Source: JACPNO01 sp963825405
Lineage (GTDB): Bacteria > Acidobacteriota > Terriglobia > Bryobacterales > Bryobacteraceae
Assembly (NCBI GenBank): GCA_963825405.1
Contig: CAWGTB010000011.1
Coordinates: 186,001-250,000, forward strand
Direction: 5' to 3'
DNA length: 64,000 nucleotides
This document shows positions 19,824-29,064 of this stretch, one piece after another. The stretch's first letter is position 1; each line of letters starts with the position of its first letter. A program made the position numbers and the translations under genes. The notes below the pieces were generated by a model. It was not told the origin of the DNA. It saw only the letters and a program-made list of their open reading frames with translations, and searched no databases.

Positions 19824-20538
19824 GTGAGGGCTACAGTTCCTACAGTGCGGGTAAAAGTTTCGGGGGGGTTCGCCTGCTGGACCCGGCCCGAGAGCAAAGT
19901 CGAAAGAGTCAGCTATGAGTGCATGACTCCGTCAGCGGCCCGCAACATTCTGGACGCGATTTGCTGGAAGCCGGAAATGCGCTGGGTGGTCACGCGGCAT
20001 TCTGGTTTTGAAGCCTGTGCGCTTCCAGACGCTGCGCCGAAACGAAGTACAGGATAAATTGGCTCCGCGCGTGGTGGGCCGGTGGATGTCGGGCCGCGCG
20101 CCGTTTGAGCCTCAGCCCGCCGGCGCCGGAAGCCCGGCATGCACTTTGCGCAGCACCTTGGCATTGCGCGACGTGGCTTACATCATCGAAGCCTTTCCAC
20201 TGGTATACCAGCCGACCGCCGAGGACACGCCGGTCAAGTACGCGGCCATGTTCAACCGGCGCGTCCGGAATGGCCAATCCTATTACCAGCCCTCGCTCGG
20301 CTGCCGCGAATTTGCGGCGCGCTTCGAGGCGCCCGAAGCCACCGACGTTCCCTTCCCGCGATCGGCGCCTCTGGGCCAAATGTTGTACGACATTGTTTTC
20401 GGCGATCGGGGAGCGCACAATCGCGCGATTTTCTTTTCCGCCCGGCTGGAAGGCGGAGTACTCGATACCGATCCGGAGCGCGTGATTCCATCCGCCAAGA
20501 TCAGAGAGGAGCTGCTGGCGTGTTCGTCGAAGCACTAA
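19824..20538 (+). CDS. cas5c: CRISPR-associated protein Cas5c (Cas5d), type I-C, one-base frameshift
   Basis: In type I-C systems Cas5c cuts the pre-crRNA and holds the 5' handle in the complex. The first frame reads VRVKVSGGFACWTRPESKVE and MTPSAARNILDAICWKPEMRW, the hallmark N-terminus. The second starts LKPVRFQTLRRNEVQDKL and runs through REFAARFEAPEA to LGQMLYDIVFGD and RAIFFSARLEGG. Dropping one base near 19999 joins WVVTR to ILVLKPVRF, exactly the family order. The locus length is 3n+1, which fits a single inserted base. Total is about 237 residues, normal for Cas5c. GTG at 19824 has GGGA six bases upstream. Confidence 0.85.
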
Positions 20539-22265
20539 CCGAATACGCCGACACTCGCCTGTCCGGCCAGCTGGCCGACATGGCGTTCGAATCCAAACCC
20601 GTTCCCTACTTGCTGGACCTGGGCCCGGATGGCTCTTACCTGGGGTTGGTGGAACGCACCGAGAAAGTGACGGGCGGAGCGGAAGCCTTCGTACCAGCGC
20701 CGCCAATGCTGGTGCCGCGATCGCCGGTCAACCGCAACCTGGGCCTGCATCCCTTGCTGGCCTTCGACAACATCAAGTACGTGCTGGGCGCGGGGACCTG
20801 GACGCCGGAAGGGCAGCAGGCCAGCCACGACGAGCGGCATGGGTCCTTTGTGGAATTTCTGAAGACCGCCGCCAGGGCCACCGGTGACATGGCGCTGCAG
20901 TCCTGCGTGCTTTTCTACAGCCGGGCGGATCAAGTGCAGTTGGCCCGCGAGGTTCTGGCCCGGCACGGAGCCCAGTCCAGCTCGTTGATCGCGCTTTCGG
21001 TGGGCGGTCCGGTGGTGCGGCGCGGCGCTGTGCGTAATTACTGGCGGCAACATTATCAGCGTACGTTCGATACGCGCACCGAAGCGGCGGAAGCGGCCAT
21101 GTGTCTGGTCTCGGGCGAAATAGGCCCGATTGCTCCCACCCATGACAAGGTGAAAGGTGTCACCAACCTGGGAGGACAATCTTCGGGCACGGTGCTGATG
21201 TCGTGCGATAAGGATGCCTTCTGCTCCTACGGATGGGTGAAGAACGCCAATAGCCCAGTCTCACCGCAACGCGCGGCGGCTTACGTGCTGGCCTTGAACG
21301 ATCTGCTGCAGCACGGCCGCTACTCGCGCGTCGACCATTGCGGCGTCGGCTTTCTGTTCTGGAGCAGCGAGCCTCTCGATCTGCCGCATCCGATCAGCCT
21401 GCTGGAAGAACCGCCATCCCAGGAATCTGACGAAATCCCGCGGGCCGCCTCCGCCACGCCCAACGAAATCTGCCTGCTGGGAGTCTCCGGCAATGGTGGC
21501 CGGCTGCGCGTGCGCTTTTGGATTAACGAGCCGCTGGACGTGGTTCTGGTCAACCTCCGGCGCTGGTTTGGCGAGCTGCGAATCGTGAATCCCTTTACCG
21601 GCGAGACTCACGAGCGGCCGCGTTTTTCGCACGTCCTCGACGCGATTACCCAGCGCAAACCTTATGCGCGGTGCGCGATCCAACTCTTTCGCCGGGCGCT
21701 GCAAGGCGTGCCGCTCGGAAGATCGGTGCTGGCCGCTGCGCTCGATCAATTGCGCACCACGCGCGGACCCAAAAAGCTTTCCCCGACGCAGGCAGCACTC
21801 ATTCGCCTGTGCATGAATGACCTAAGCGGAGATAATAGTATGCCTGAACGCCTAGATACTAGCCTTAATCAACCCGCCTATCTTTGTGGCCGACTGTTGG
21901 CCTTATATGACGCAATGCAATACGCGGAACGCGGCTGGGTACGGTCCAGCCTTGCCGATCGCTATTATTCCCTGGCATCCACCAACCCGGCCCAAGCTTT
22001 TCCCAAAATCGAGGAGGTCGGCCTCAAGCATTTGACGCGCTTGCGGCGGGTGAATCCGGACGCGGCCGCGCGCCTGGAACACGATTTGCAGGAAGTCCAC
22101 ATGCGCCTGGCGGAACTGGGTGGAACGTTTCCCGGCGCGCTGAGCCTGGAGGACCAGGGCCGTTTCGCGATCGCCTTTCATCATCAGAAGGCGGCGACCA
22201 TCGCGCGGGCGGCGGCACCTAGAGTTGAAGCGCGAACTGAACTGACACCTGTGCCCGTGGCATGA
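20520..22265 (+). CDS. cas8c: CRISPR-associated protein Cas8c (Csd1), type I-C large subunit
   Basis: An intact 581-residue Csd1-family protein, the large subunit of the type I-C Cascade that recognises the PAM. Family features include the N-terminal FESKPVPYLLDLGPDGSYLG, then NRNLGLHPLLAFDNIKYVLG, GGQSSGTVLMSCDKDAFCSYG and NGGRLRVRFWINEPLDVVLVN. GTG at 20520 lies inside the end of cas5c, with GAGGAG eight bases upstream. The longer upstream reading frame is the shadow of cas5c. The 3' end overlaps cas7c by ATGA. The last 141 residues form the region also made separately as Cas11c. Confidence 0.9.
   Translation: MFVEALTEYADTRLSGQLADMAFESKPVPYLLDLGPDGSYLGLVERTEKVTGGAEAFVPAPPMLVPRSPVNRNLGLHPLLAFDNIKYVLGAGTWTPEGQQASHDERHGSFVEFLKTAARATGDMALQSCVLFYSRADQVQLAREVLARHGAQSSSLIALSVGGPVVRRGAVRNYWRQHYQRTFDTRTEAAEAAMCLVSGEIGPIAPTHDKVKGVTNLGGQSSGTVLMSCDKDAFCSYGWVKNANSPVSPQRAAAYVLALNDLLQHGRYSRVDHCGVGFLFWSSEPLDLPHPISLLEEPPSQESDEIPRAASATPNEICLLGVSGNGGRLRVRFWINEPLDVVLVNLRRWFGELRIVNPFTGETHERPRFSHVLDAITQRKPYARCAIQLFRRALQGVPLGRSVLAAALDQLRTTRGPKKLSPTQAALIRLCMNDLSGDNSMPERLDTSLNQPAYLCGRLLALYDAMQYAERGWVRSSLADRYYSLASTNPAQAFPKIEEVGLKHLTRLRRVNPDAAARLEHDLQEVHMRLAELGGTFPGALSLEDQGRFAIAFHHQKAATIARAAAPRVEARTELTPVPVA
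21840..22265 (+). CDS. cas11c: Cas11c small subunit from an internal start within cas8c
   Basis: In characterised type I-C systems a separate small subunit is translated from a start inside the 3' end of cas8c. Here an ATG at 21840, in the cas8c frame, is preceded by GGAG with an eight-base spacer, the strongest internal signal in this region. The product would be 141 residues, mainly helical: PAYLCGRLLALYDAMQYAER, SSLADRYYSLASTNPAQAFP and LEHDLQEVHMRLAELGG. Size and helical content agree with known Cas11c. That it is made here is inference. Confidence 0.7.
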   Translation: MPERLDTSLNQPAYLCGRLLALYDAMQYAERGWVRSSLADRYYSLASTNPAQAFPKIEEVGLKHLTRLRRVNPDAAARLEHDLQEVHMRLAELGGTFPGALSLEDQGRFAIAFHHQKAATIARAAAPRVEARTELTPVPVA

Positions 22266-23176
22266 AGCAAGCCTCTGCAAACCTCGTCAGCGTCCGCCAC
22301 GATTTTGTTTACCTGTTCGATTGCCAGGACGGAAACCCCAATGGCGATCCGGATGCGGACAATGCTCCGCGAATCGATGCGGAGACTTCCCAGGGCCTGG
22401 TTTCCGATGTTTGCCTCAAGCGCCAGATTCGGGATTACGTCCGCTTTCGGACTTCCTCCGGAGGCCTCGCCGAACCGGGCTATGACATCTTTATCCGCTC
22501 GGGCCTTTCGCTAGAAAACCGCCAGCGCATTCCCTACGACACGCTGAAGCTCGATCCCAAACACAAGGACCACGAGCGCATCGCCCAGGCCCGTGCCTGG
22601 ATGTGCCAGAACTTCTACGACGTGCGCGCGTTCGGCGCCGTGATGAGCACCACCGAATTCAACTGCGGGCAGGTTCGCGGGCCGGTGCAAATCACCTTCG
22701 CGCGCTCTCTCGACCGCATCGTCACCACCGAGCACTGCATTACGCGTGTCAGCTACACCCGGGAAGAGAAAGCGCGCGGCACCACCGCCAACACAGAAAT
22801 CGGACGCAAATACACCATCACGTACGGGCTTTATCGTGCTCACGGCTTCATCAATGCCGTGTTCGCCGAGCAGACCGGGTTCAACGAAGCCGATCTGGAG
22901 CTGCTTTGGGAAGCGCTGGCGAACATGTTCGACACAGCGCGCTCGGCATCGCGCGGCATGATGTCCACGCGCGGGCTCTATGTGTTCCGGCACTCATCCG
23001 CGCTGGGCAGGGCGCCGGCGCACACGTTGTTCGATACGGTGCACGTGGCGCGCCGCAAAGGCGTGGAGTCGCCACGATCTTTTTCGGACTACACGATCGA
23101 CGTGGATGAGCGAGGCCTGCCGGCGGGCGTCGACCTGATTCCCGTCATGCGGCCGGAGATGGCGACGGTAGATTAA
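22262..23176 (+). CDS. cas7c: CRISPR-associated protein Cas7c (Csd2), type I-C backbone
   Basis: An intact 304-residue Csd2-family protein, the backbone subunit that binds the crRNA spacer. It opens with the textbook motif FVYLFDCQDGNPNGDPDADN, then GLVSDVCLKRQIRDYV. Next come VRAFGAVMSTTEFNCGQVRG, GPVQITFARSLDRI and a C-terminal SASRGMMSTRGLYVFRHSSA. It starts in an ATGA overlap with cas8c. The gene ends inside the 3' end of the convergent acetate kinase gene (32-bp overlap); the normal cas4-cas1-cas2 continuation is absent. The C-terminus is of normal length, so the operon appears to stop here cleanly. Confidence 0.92.
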   Translation: MKQASANLVSVRHDFVYLFDCQDGNPNGDPDADNAPRIDAETSQGLVSDVCLKRQIRDYVRFRTSSGGLAEPGYDIFIRSGLSLENRQRIPYDTLKLDPKHKDHERIAQARAWMCQNFYDVRAFGAVMSTTEFNCGQVRGPVQITFARSLDRIVTTEHCITRVSYTREEKARGTTANTEIGRKYTITYGLYRAHGFINAVFAEQTGFNEADLELLWEALANMFDTARSASRGMMSTRGLYVFRHSSALGRAPAHTLFDTVHVARRKGVESPRSFSDYTIDVDERGLPAGVDLIPVMRPEMATVD

Positions 23177-24323
23177 ACGCCAGCCGGTAACACGCGCGCG
23201 CGATCTCCCATTCCTCCCCCGCGCGTATCACCAGCATTCTGACTGCAGAATTCGCGGCGGCAATGTCCTGGTCGGCGTGCGGCACGGCGTTCTTCGCAGA
23301 ATCCAATTGCAAGCCCAGGAAGGCTAGTTGCTGCGATAGCGCGGCGCGCAGCAGCGGACTGTTTTCTCCCACGCCGCCCGTGAAAACCAGCGCGTCTACC
23401 CCGCCCAGCACCGCTAGCATGGCCCCAGTTTCCTGCGTGAGGCGATGCAGATAGACGTCGAAAGCCAGTTGCGCTCTTGGATTGCCCGCAGCCACGGCGG
23501 CCATGATTTCGCGCATGTCGCCGGAAATTCCCGAAACGCCCAGCAATCCCGATTCCTGGTTCAGCGCTCGATCCAGTTGATCCACCGTGTAACCGCCGTG
23601 CCGCAGCAGGTACAGCAGAATGCCGGGATCAATCGATCCGCTACGCGTACCCATCATGAGGCCCTCAAGCGGTGTGAAGCCCATCGTAGTGTCGACGCTC
23701 CGGCCCGCGCGTACGGCGGCGAGCGAAGCCCCATTGCCGAGATGCAGCACGATCAATCGCAGAGACTCAGGCTCTCTACCGAGCATTTGCTCCGCGCGCC
23801 GGGAAGCGTATTGGTGATTGATCCCATGAAATCCAAAGCGGCGAATGCCTTGCTCCAGCCATTGATACGGGCCCGGATAAACGTAGGCGGCCGGCGGCAG
23901 CGTAGCGTGAAATCCGGTGTCGAAGACCGCGGCTTGGCGAACACTCGCGCCCAAAATTTGGTCGACAGCGGCGATGGCTTCCAGCTCAAAACGGTTGTGG
24001 GCGGGTGCGAATTCTACTTGCCTGGCAATGGCCGCGCGCACTTCCGGCGTCAAGAACGTGGCGTCGCGATATTCATTACCGCCGTGGACAATGCGATGGC
24101 CCACCACGGCAATCTCGCCTGGAGCGCCGATTACTTTACTGGCACCGCTCCACAGCGACGCGAGCACGGGCGCAAGCAGCGCGCGAATATCGGCGCCGCG
24201 CGTCCAATCCACATGCCGTTCCCAGCGAGGCTTGGGCTGCTCGATTGGCAGGGCTCCGCCAGCAACATCGTGGAACCAGCACTTGAAGCTGCTGGATCCG
24301 CCATTGATCACCAGGATTTTCAT
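23145..24323 (-). CDS. ackA: Acetate kinase
   Basis: An intact 392-residue ASKHA-fold kinase beginning MKILVINGGSSSFKCWFHDV. It converts acetyl phosphate and ADP to acetate and ATP. Motifs: VVGHRIVHGGNEY, RRFGFHGINHQYASRRA, LIVLHLGNGASLAAVRAGRS with TTMGFTPLEGLMMGTRSGSI, and LVFTGGVGENSPLLR. The TAG stop of the phosphoketolase directly precedes its ATG (TAGATG), so the two are probably translationally coupled. In this pair the phosphoketolase makes acetyl phosphate and AckA recovers ATP from it. Confidence 0.95.
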   Translation of the reverse strand: MKILVINGGSSSFKCWFHDVAGGALPIEQPKPRWERHVDWTRGADIRALLAPVLASLWSGASKVIGAPGEIAVVGHRIVHGGNEYRDATFLTPEVRAAIARQVEFAPAHNRFELEAIAAVDQILGASVRQAAVFDTGFHATLPPAAYVYPGPYQWLEQGIRRFGFHGINHQYASRRAEQMLGREPESLRLIVLHLGNGASLAAVRAGRSVDTTMGFTPLEGLMMGTRSGSIDPGILLYLLRHGGYTVDQLDRALNQESGLLGVSGISGDMREIMAAVAAGNPRAQLAFDVYLHRLTQETGAMLAVLGGVDALVFTGGVGENSPLLRAALSQQLAFLGLQLDSAKNAVPHADQDIAAANSAVRMLVIRAGEEWEIARACYRLAFNLPSPSPAA

Positions 24324-26682
24324 CTAGCCTGGCCAGTGCCACTCGCGAATTTCCGGCATGTCCTCGCCATAGCGGGAGACGTAGAGCTTGTGCTCGATCA
24401 ACCGGTTGCGCAATAGCTGCTTGAGCGGAGCGGCAACATCGTGCAGACGGGCGACGCGATCGATCACGTCGCCGGCAAGATGGAACCGGTCCAGATCGTT
24501 GAGCACGGTCATGTCGAACGGCGTGGTGGTGGTGCCTTCTTCTTTATAGCCGCGCACGTGCATATTGTCATGATTGGTGCGGCGATAAGTCAGGCGGTGA
24601 ATCAGCTACGGATAGCCGTGGAAGGCGAAGACAATCGGTTTGTCTCGCGTGAACAGTGCATCGAACTCGGCGTCGGGAAGGCCGTGCGGATGTTCGCTCG
24701 ATGGCTGCAGCGTCATCAGGTCGACGACATTGACCACGCGCAGTTTCAGATCCGGCAGGTTGCGTGCGCAGCCAATCCACCGCGGCCAGCGTTTCGAGCG
24801 TGGGAATATCGCCGCAGCAGGCCATTACCACATCCGGCTCACCGCCCGCGTCGTTACTGGCCCAATCCCAAATGCCAATGCCGGCGGTGCAGTGCGCTTC
24901 GGCGGCCTTCATATCCAGCCATTGCAGCGCAGGCTGCTTTCCCGCCACGATCACGTTGACGTAGTGCCGGCTGCGCAGGCAATGGTCGGCCACCGAAAGC
25001 AGGGTGTTGGTATCCGGCGGCAGGTAGACGCGCACCACATCCGCCTTCTTGTTCACCACATGGTCGATGAAGCCGGGATCCTGATGGCTGAAGCCGTTGT
25101 GATCCTGCCGCCACACGTGCGACGTGAGCAGGTAGTTCAGCGATGCAATCGGCTTCCGCCAGGGGATGGTGCGCGTGACCTTCAGCCACTTGGCGTGCTG
25201 ATTGAACATCGAATCGATAATGTGGATGAAGGCCTCGTAGCAGGAAAAGAATCCGTGCCGGCCGGTGAGCAGGTAGCCTTCGAGCCAGCCCTGGCACATG
25301 TGCTCGCTGAGCACTTCCATCACCCGGCCATCGGGCGCGACGTGATCGTCATTGGGAAGGATTTCCGCGGTGGAAGTGCGGTTGGTCACTTCGAACACCG
25401 CGCCCAGCCGGTTGGAGGCGGTTTCATCCGGGCCGACAATTCGGAAATTGCGCGCCTCCGCGTTGCCGGAGCATCACGTCGCGCAGCATCTCTCCCAGCA
25501 CCCGCGTCGCTTCGGCAACCACCGCTCCTGGCTTGGGCACCTCTACCGCGTAGTCGCGGAAGTCGGGCAGGTTCAAATCCTGTAGCAGCAGGCCGCCGTT
25601 GGCGTGCGGATTTGCGCCCATGCGGCGCGTGCCTTTCGGAGCAAGTTCGGCCAGCTCTGGAATCAGGGCTCCGCGGTCGTCGAAAAGCTCTTCGGGACGA
25701 TAGCTCTTCATCCAGTCTTCGAGAATTTTCAGATGCTCTGGCTTGGTGGCCAGTTGATCGAGCGGAACCTGGTGCGCGCGGAACGTGCCTTCGATCTGCA
25801 GTCCATCCACCACTTTCGGGCCGGTCCAGCCTTTGGGCGATTGCAGCACGATCATGGGCCAGCGGGCGGCGCTGCTTGAAGCCATTCTCGCGCGCGTCTT
25901 TTTGAATGGCGCGGATTTCCGCCAGTACGGATTCGAGCGTGTCCGCCATGAGCGGATGCATTGCGGCAGGCTCGTGCCCTTCCACAAAGTACGGCATGAT
26001 AGCCGTAGCCCATGAGCAAACTGGTCAGCTCGTCTTTAGGGATGCGCGCCAGCACGGTCGGACCGGCGATTTTGTAGCCGTTGAGATGCAGGATGGGAAT
26101 GACGGCGCCATCGCGCGCCGGATTCAGAAATTTGTTGGAGTGCCAACTCGCCGCCAGCGGACCGGTTTCGGCTTCGCCGTCGCCGATCACGCAGCAGACG
26201 ACAAGATCGGGATTATCGAACGCCGCGCCGTAAGCGTGCAGTAGCGCATACCCCAGCTCCCCGCCTTCATGAATCGAACCGGGCGTTTCCGGCGCGGCGT
26301 GGCTCGGAATTCCACCGGGAAACGAGAACTGCGTGAACAGCCGCTTCATGCCCTCCGCGTCCTGCGTGATATTCGGATAGAGCTCGGTGTAGGTTCCTTC
26401 GAGCCAGGTGTTGGCCACCATGCCCGGCCCGCCGTGGCCCGGGCCGCACACGTAGATCATGTTCAGGTCGTACTTGTTGATGACGCGATTGCAGTGCGCG
26501 TAGATGAAGTTCAGCCCGGGCGTGGTGCCCCAGTGGCCGAGCAGGCGCGGCTTGACGTGTTCCAGCGTGAGTGGCTGGGTCAGCAGCGGGTTGTCGTAGA
26601 GGTAAATTTGCCCGACGGAAAGATAATTGGCGGCACGCCAGTAGGCATCGATTTTGCGGAGTTCGTCAGCGGATAGCGGCAC
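24324..26682 (-). CDS. xfp: Xylulose-5-phosphate/fructose-6-phosphate phosphoketolase, with frameshifts and one in-frame amber codon
   Basis: A thiamine-diphosphate enzyme of about 786 residues that splits xylulose 5-phosphate or fructose 6-phosphate to acetyl phosphate and a shorter sugar phosphate. Motifs: DAYWRAANYLSVGQIYL, IYVCGPGHGGPGMVANTWLE, CVIGDGEAETGPLA, EGYLLTGRHGFFSCYEAFIH and SHVWRQDHNGFSHQDPGFIDH. The C-terminus is MHVRGYKEEGTTTTPFDM. Frames change near 26000, 25870, 25465 and 24760. At 24605-24607 the codon after FHGYP is TAG, where the family has Trp (GYPWLIHRL). Domain order is complete, so consensus errors are likelier than decay. Confidence 0.85.
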
Positions 26683-26706
26683 ATCTACAACTTTACAACT
26701 ACAGCT

Positions 26707-28288
26707 TTACAATCCGAACACAAACAACGCGCGCCCCGCCGTGATCGCCACGTGTTGCCGGCCATCGATTGAGAACGACACCGGATTGGCGGCCACGTGC
26801 AAGTCGCCGCCGGTCTGAAAATCCCAGAGCGGTTTACCGGATTGCGAATCGAGCGCGAAGAAGTTGCCTTCGCTCGACAGGCCGAACACCAGCCCACCGG
26901 CGGTCGCAAGCACGCCCGACCACGGCGGCGATTGCAGCCGGAATTCCCACTGCATTTTGCCGGTGAGCGCATCGAGCGCGCGAATCGCGCCATAAGCGGC
27001 GTCGCCTTCCAATCGCCGTTCGCCACCGCCGCCGAAAAACGTTCCCACCTGATATTCCGCTTCGCCCTTGTAATAGTAGGCGCCCATTTCCCGCACCGCC
27101 ACGAAGAAGCGCGAGGCACGGGGATCGTACGCTGGGCTGAACCAATTCGTTGCGCCCTGCAGGCTGGGATAAACCAGCGTGCCTTCGATGCTGGGCTCCA
27201 TGCCCGGTACTAGCATGGGGCGGCCGTGATCGTCGATGCCCTTCGCCCAGGTTTGCTTGGCGAAAGGCGTGGCTTGCAAATACTCGCCAGTCTCGCGATC
27301 CAGCAGATAGTAGAACGCGTTGCGATTCGCCATGGCCACCAGTTTGCGCGGGCGTCCGCGCACCTCGGCGTCGAACAGCACGGGAATTTCCGTTGCGTCC
27401 CAATCATGCGTGTCGTGGGGAGTGAACTGGAAATGCCAGCGCAGCTTGCCGGTCGTCGCATCGACCGCCAGTAAACTGCAGGTGTACAAATTGTCGCCGG
27501 GGCGCACGTCGCCATTCCAGTCAGGGCCCGGATTGCCGGTGCCCCAATAGATCAGGTGCAAGTCGGGATCGTACGAGCCGGTGACCCACGTTGGGCCGCC
27601 GCCATGGATCCAGGAATCAGCGTGTCCAGGTATCGTGGCCAGGTTCGCCGGGGCCGGGGATGGTCCACAGGCGCCACAGTTGTTTGCCGGTTTTGGCGTC
27701 GTAGGCGTCGAGAAAACCGCGAATGCCGGCCTCGCCGCCGCTGATGCCGACAATGATTTTGCCGTCGATCGCGAGCGGCGCGGCAGTGATGCAATGGCCA
27801 GTGGCGTGGTCGGCGACGACCGTGTCCCAGCGCAGCGCGCCCGAGCGGGCGTCGAGCGCGACCAGATGGGCGTCAATGGTTCCGGCGTATACCGTGTCGC
27901 CCAGCACGGCTACGCCGCGATTCACGCGCGCGAACCCGAGCGTGCGCACTACACGCGGCAGTTCATGGCGCCACGTCCACAGCGTGCGGCCGGAGCGAAC
28001 ATCGAGCGCCGTCACCGAATCCGGCTCGCTGATGTACATCACGCCATCAACCACGATGGGCGAAGCTTCATGGCTGCGCGCGGGGCCCAGTTGATAAACC
28101 CAGCGCACTTTGAGCCCGGCGACGTTAGACGGCGTGATCTCGGTCAACGGAGAAAAGCGTTGCCCCGCATAATTGCCGGAGTATGTGAGCCAGCTCTCCG
28201 GCTCGGAAGCGGCTTTGACGAGGCGCGAATACGGAACCTGCCCCTGCGCCAGAACTGCGGCAGCAAGCCACAATGCAACGCGCTTCAT
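26707..28288 (-). CDS. PQQ-dependent dehydrogenase (quinoprotein), one frameshift
   Basis: A periplasmic beta-propeller quinoprotein of about 526 residues with a short signal peptide (MKRVALWLAAAVLAQGQ). Blades carry the repeating DAxTGKLxW pattern: ALDVRSGRTLWTW, ALDARSGALRWD, DAYDAKTGKQLWRLWTI and ALDALTGKMQWEF. The active-site part reads ADSWIHGGGPTWVTGSYDPD, WGTGNPGPDWNGDVRPGDN and HDTHDWDATEIPVLFDA, as in PQQ alcohol dehydrogenases. The frame changes near 27640, between WTIPGPGEP and FATIPGHAD. Substrate is probably an alcohol or sugar. Its start overlaps the end of the cytochrome c gene by ATGA, so electrons probably go to that protein. Confidence 0.85.
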
Positions 28289-29034
28289 GATTCGCCCCGC
28301 AACCCGGCCAGGTAGGCCACCAGATCATCGATCTCGGACGCCGTCAGTTTGCCTTGATAGCCGGGCATCAGCGATTTGCCGAACTCCTTACGCAAATCGG
28401 CCAGGTCCGCTTTGCGAAATGAATGAAAGCGGTTGGCGGCGTCTTTGATTTGGATGGTGAACGAATCCTCGTTGACGCGCATGCCGCGCATCGGGACGCC
28501 GTCGCGAGTGGTCACGCTGACGATGAGAAACCCCTCAGGCACCGCGGCTCCAGGATCGGTCAAAGCTTGCCGTAAATATTCCGTACTGCGCCGCGCTCCG
28601 ATTCCCGTCAGTTCCGGTCCCAGGCTGCTGCCTTCACCGCGCACGACATGACAGCCGGCGCAGCCCTGGCTTGCATAGATGGATTGGCCGCGCGCGCCGT
28701 CGCCCTTCTGGACGGAAACCGCCATGCGGCCCAACGAGCGCACATAGCCGGCGACCTGCCGTATCTCCCGATCCGTCATCTGCCAGGATTCCGGCATCTC
28801 GGTGCCGTCGATGCCATCTTTGATGACGAGGAAAAGCGCCTCATCGCTCGAAGCGCGACGCAGTCGCGGCTGGGCGAGATTCGCGCCGCGTCCGCCGGTC
28901 CCTGTAATGCCGTGGCACACCGCGCATTGGCCTTCGAAAAGGCGTTTGCCGCGGGCCAGGTCTTCCGGATCGGAAGGCGCCTGAGCTATGAGCAGTCCCG
29001 CACTGAGAGCAACGGTCCCCAAGAGTTGCCGCAT
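28285..29034 (-). CDS. Di-heme c-type cytochrome
   Basis: A 249-residue exported protein (signal MRQLLGTVALSAGLLIAQAP) with two CxxCH haem sites: CAVCH at about residue 37 and CAGCH at about residue 126. Axial-ligand methionines are likely in GTEMPESWQM and KSLMPGYQGKLTASEIDDLV. The second half resembles the haem-binding domain often fused or linked to quinoproteins in Acidobacteria and Planctomycetes (TEYLRQALTDPGAAVPEGF). It is followed with ATGA overlap by the PQQ dehydrogenase and is its likely electron acceptor. Confidence 0.85.
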   Translation of the reverse strand: MRQLLGTVALSAGLLIAQAPSDPEDLARGKRLFEGQCAVCHGITGTGGRGANLAQPRLRRASSDEALFLVIKDGIDGTEMPESWQMTDREIRQVAGYVRSLGRMAVSVQKGDGARGQSIYASQGCAGCHVVRGEGSSLGPELTGIGARRSTEYLRQALTDPGAAVPEGFLIVSVTTRDGVPMRGMRVNEDSFTIQIKDAANRFHSFRKADLADLRKEFGKSLMPGYQGKLTASEIDDLVAYLAGLRGES

Positions 29035-29064
29035 GGCGCTATGGTAGCGCCAAATATCGCGCGC

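Noticed and set aside
20139..20519. The first 127 codons of the long frame running into cas8c
   Set aside because: This part overlaps cas5c in another frame, has no family features, and the Csd1 N-terminus starts at GTG 20520 with its own ribosome-binding site.
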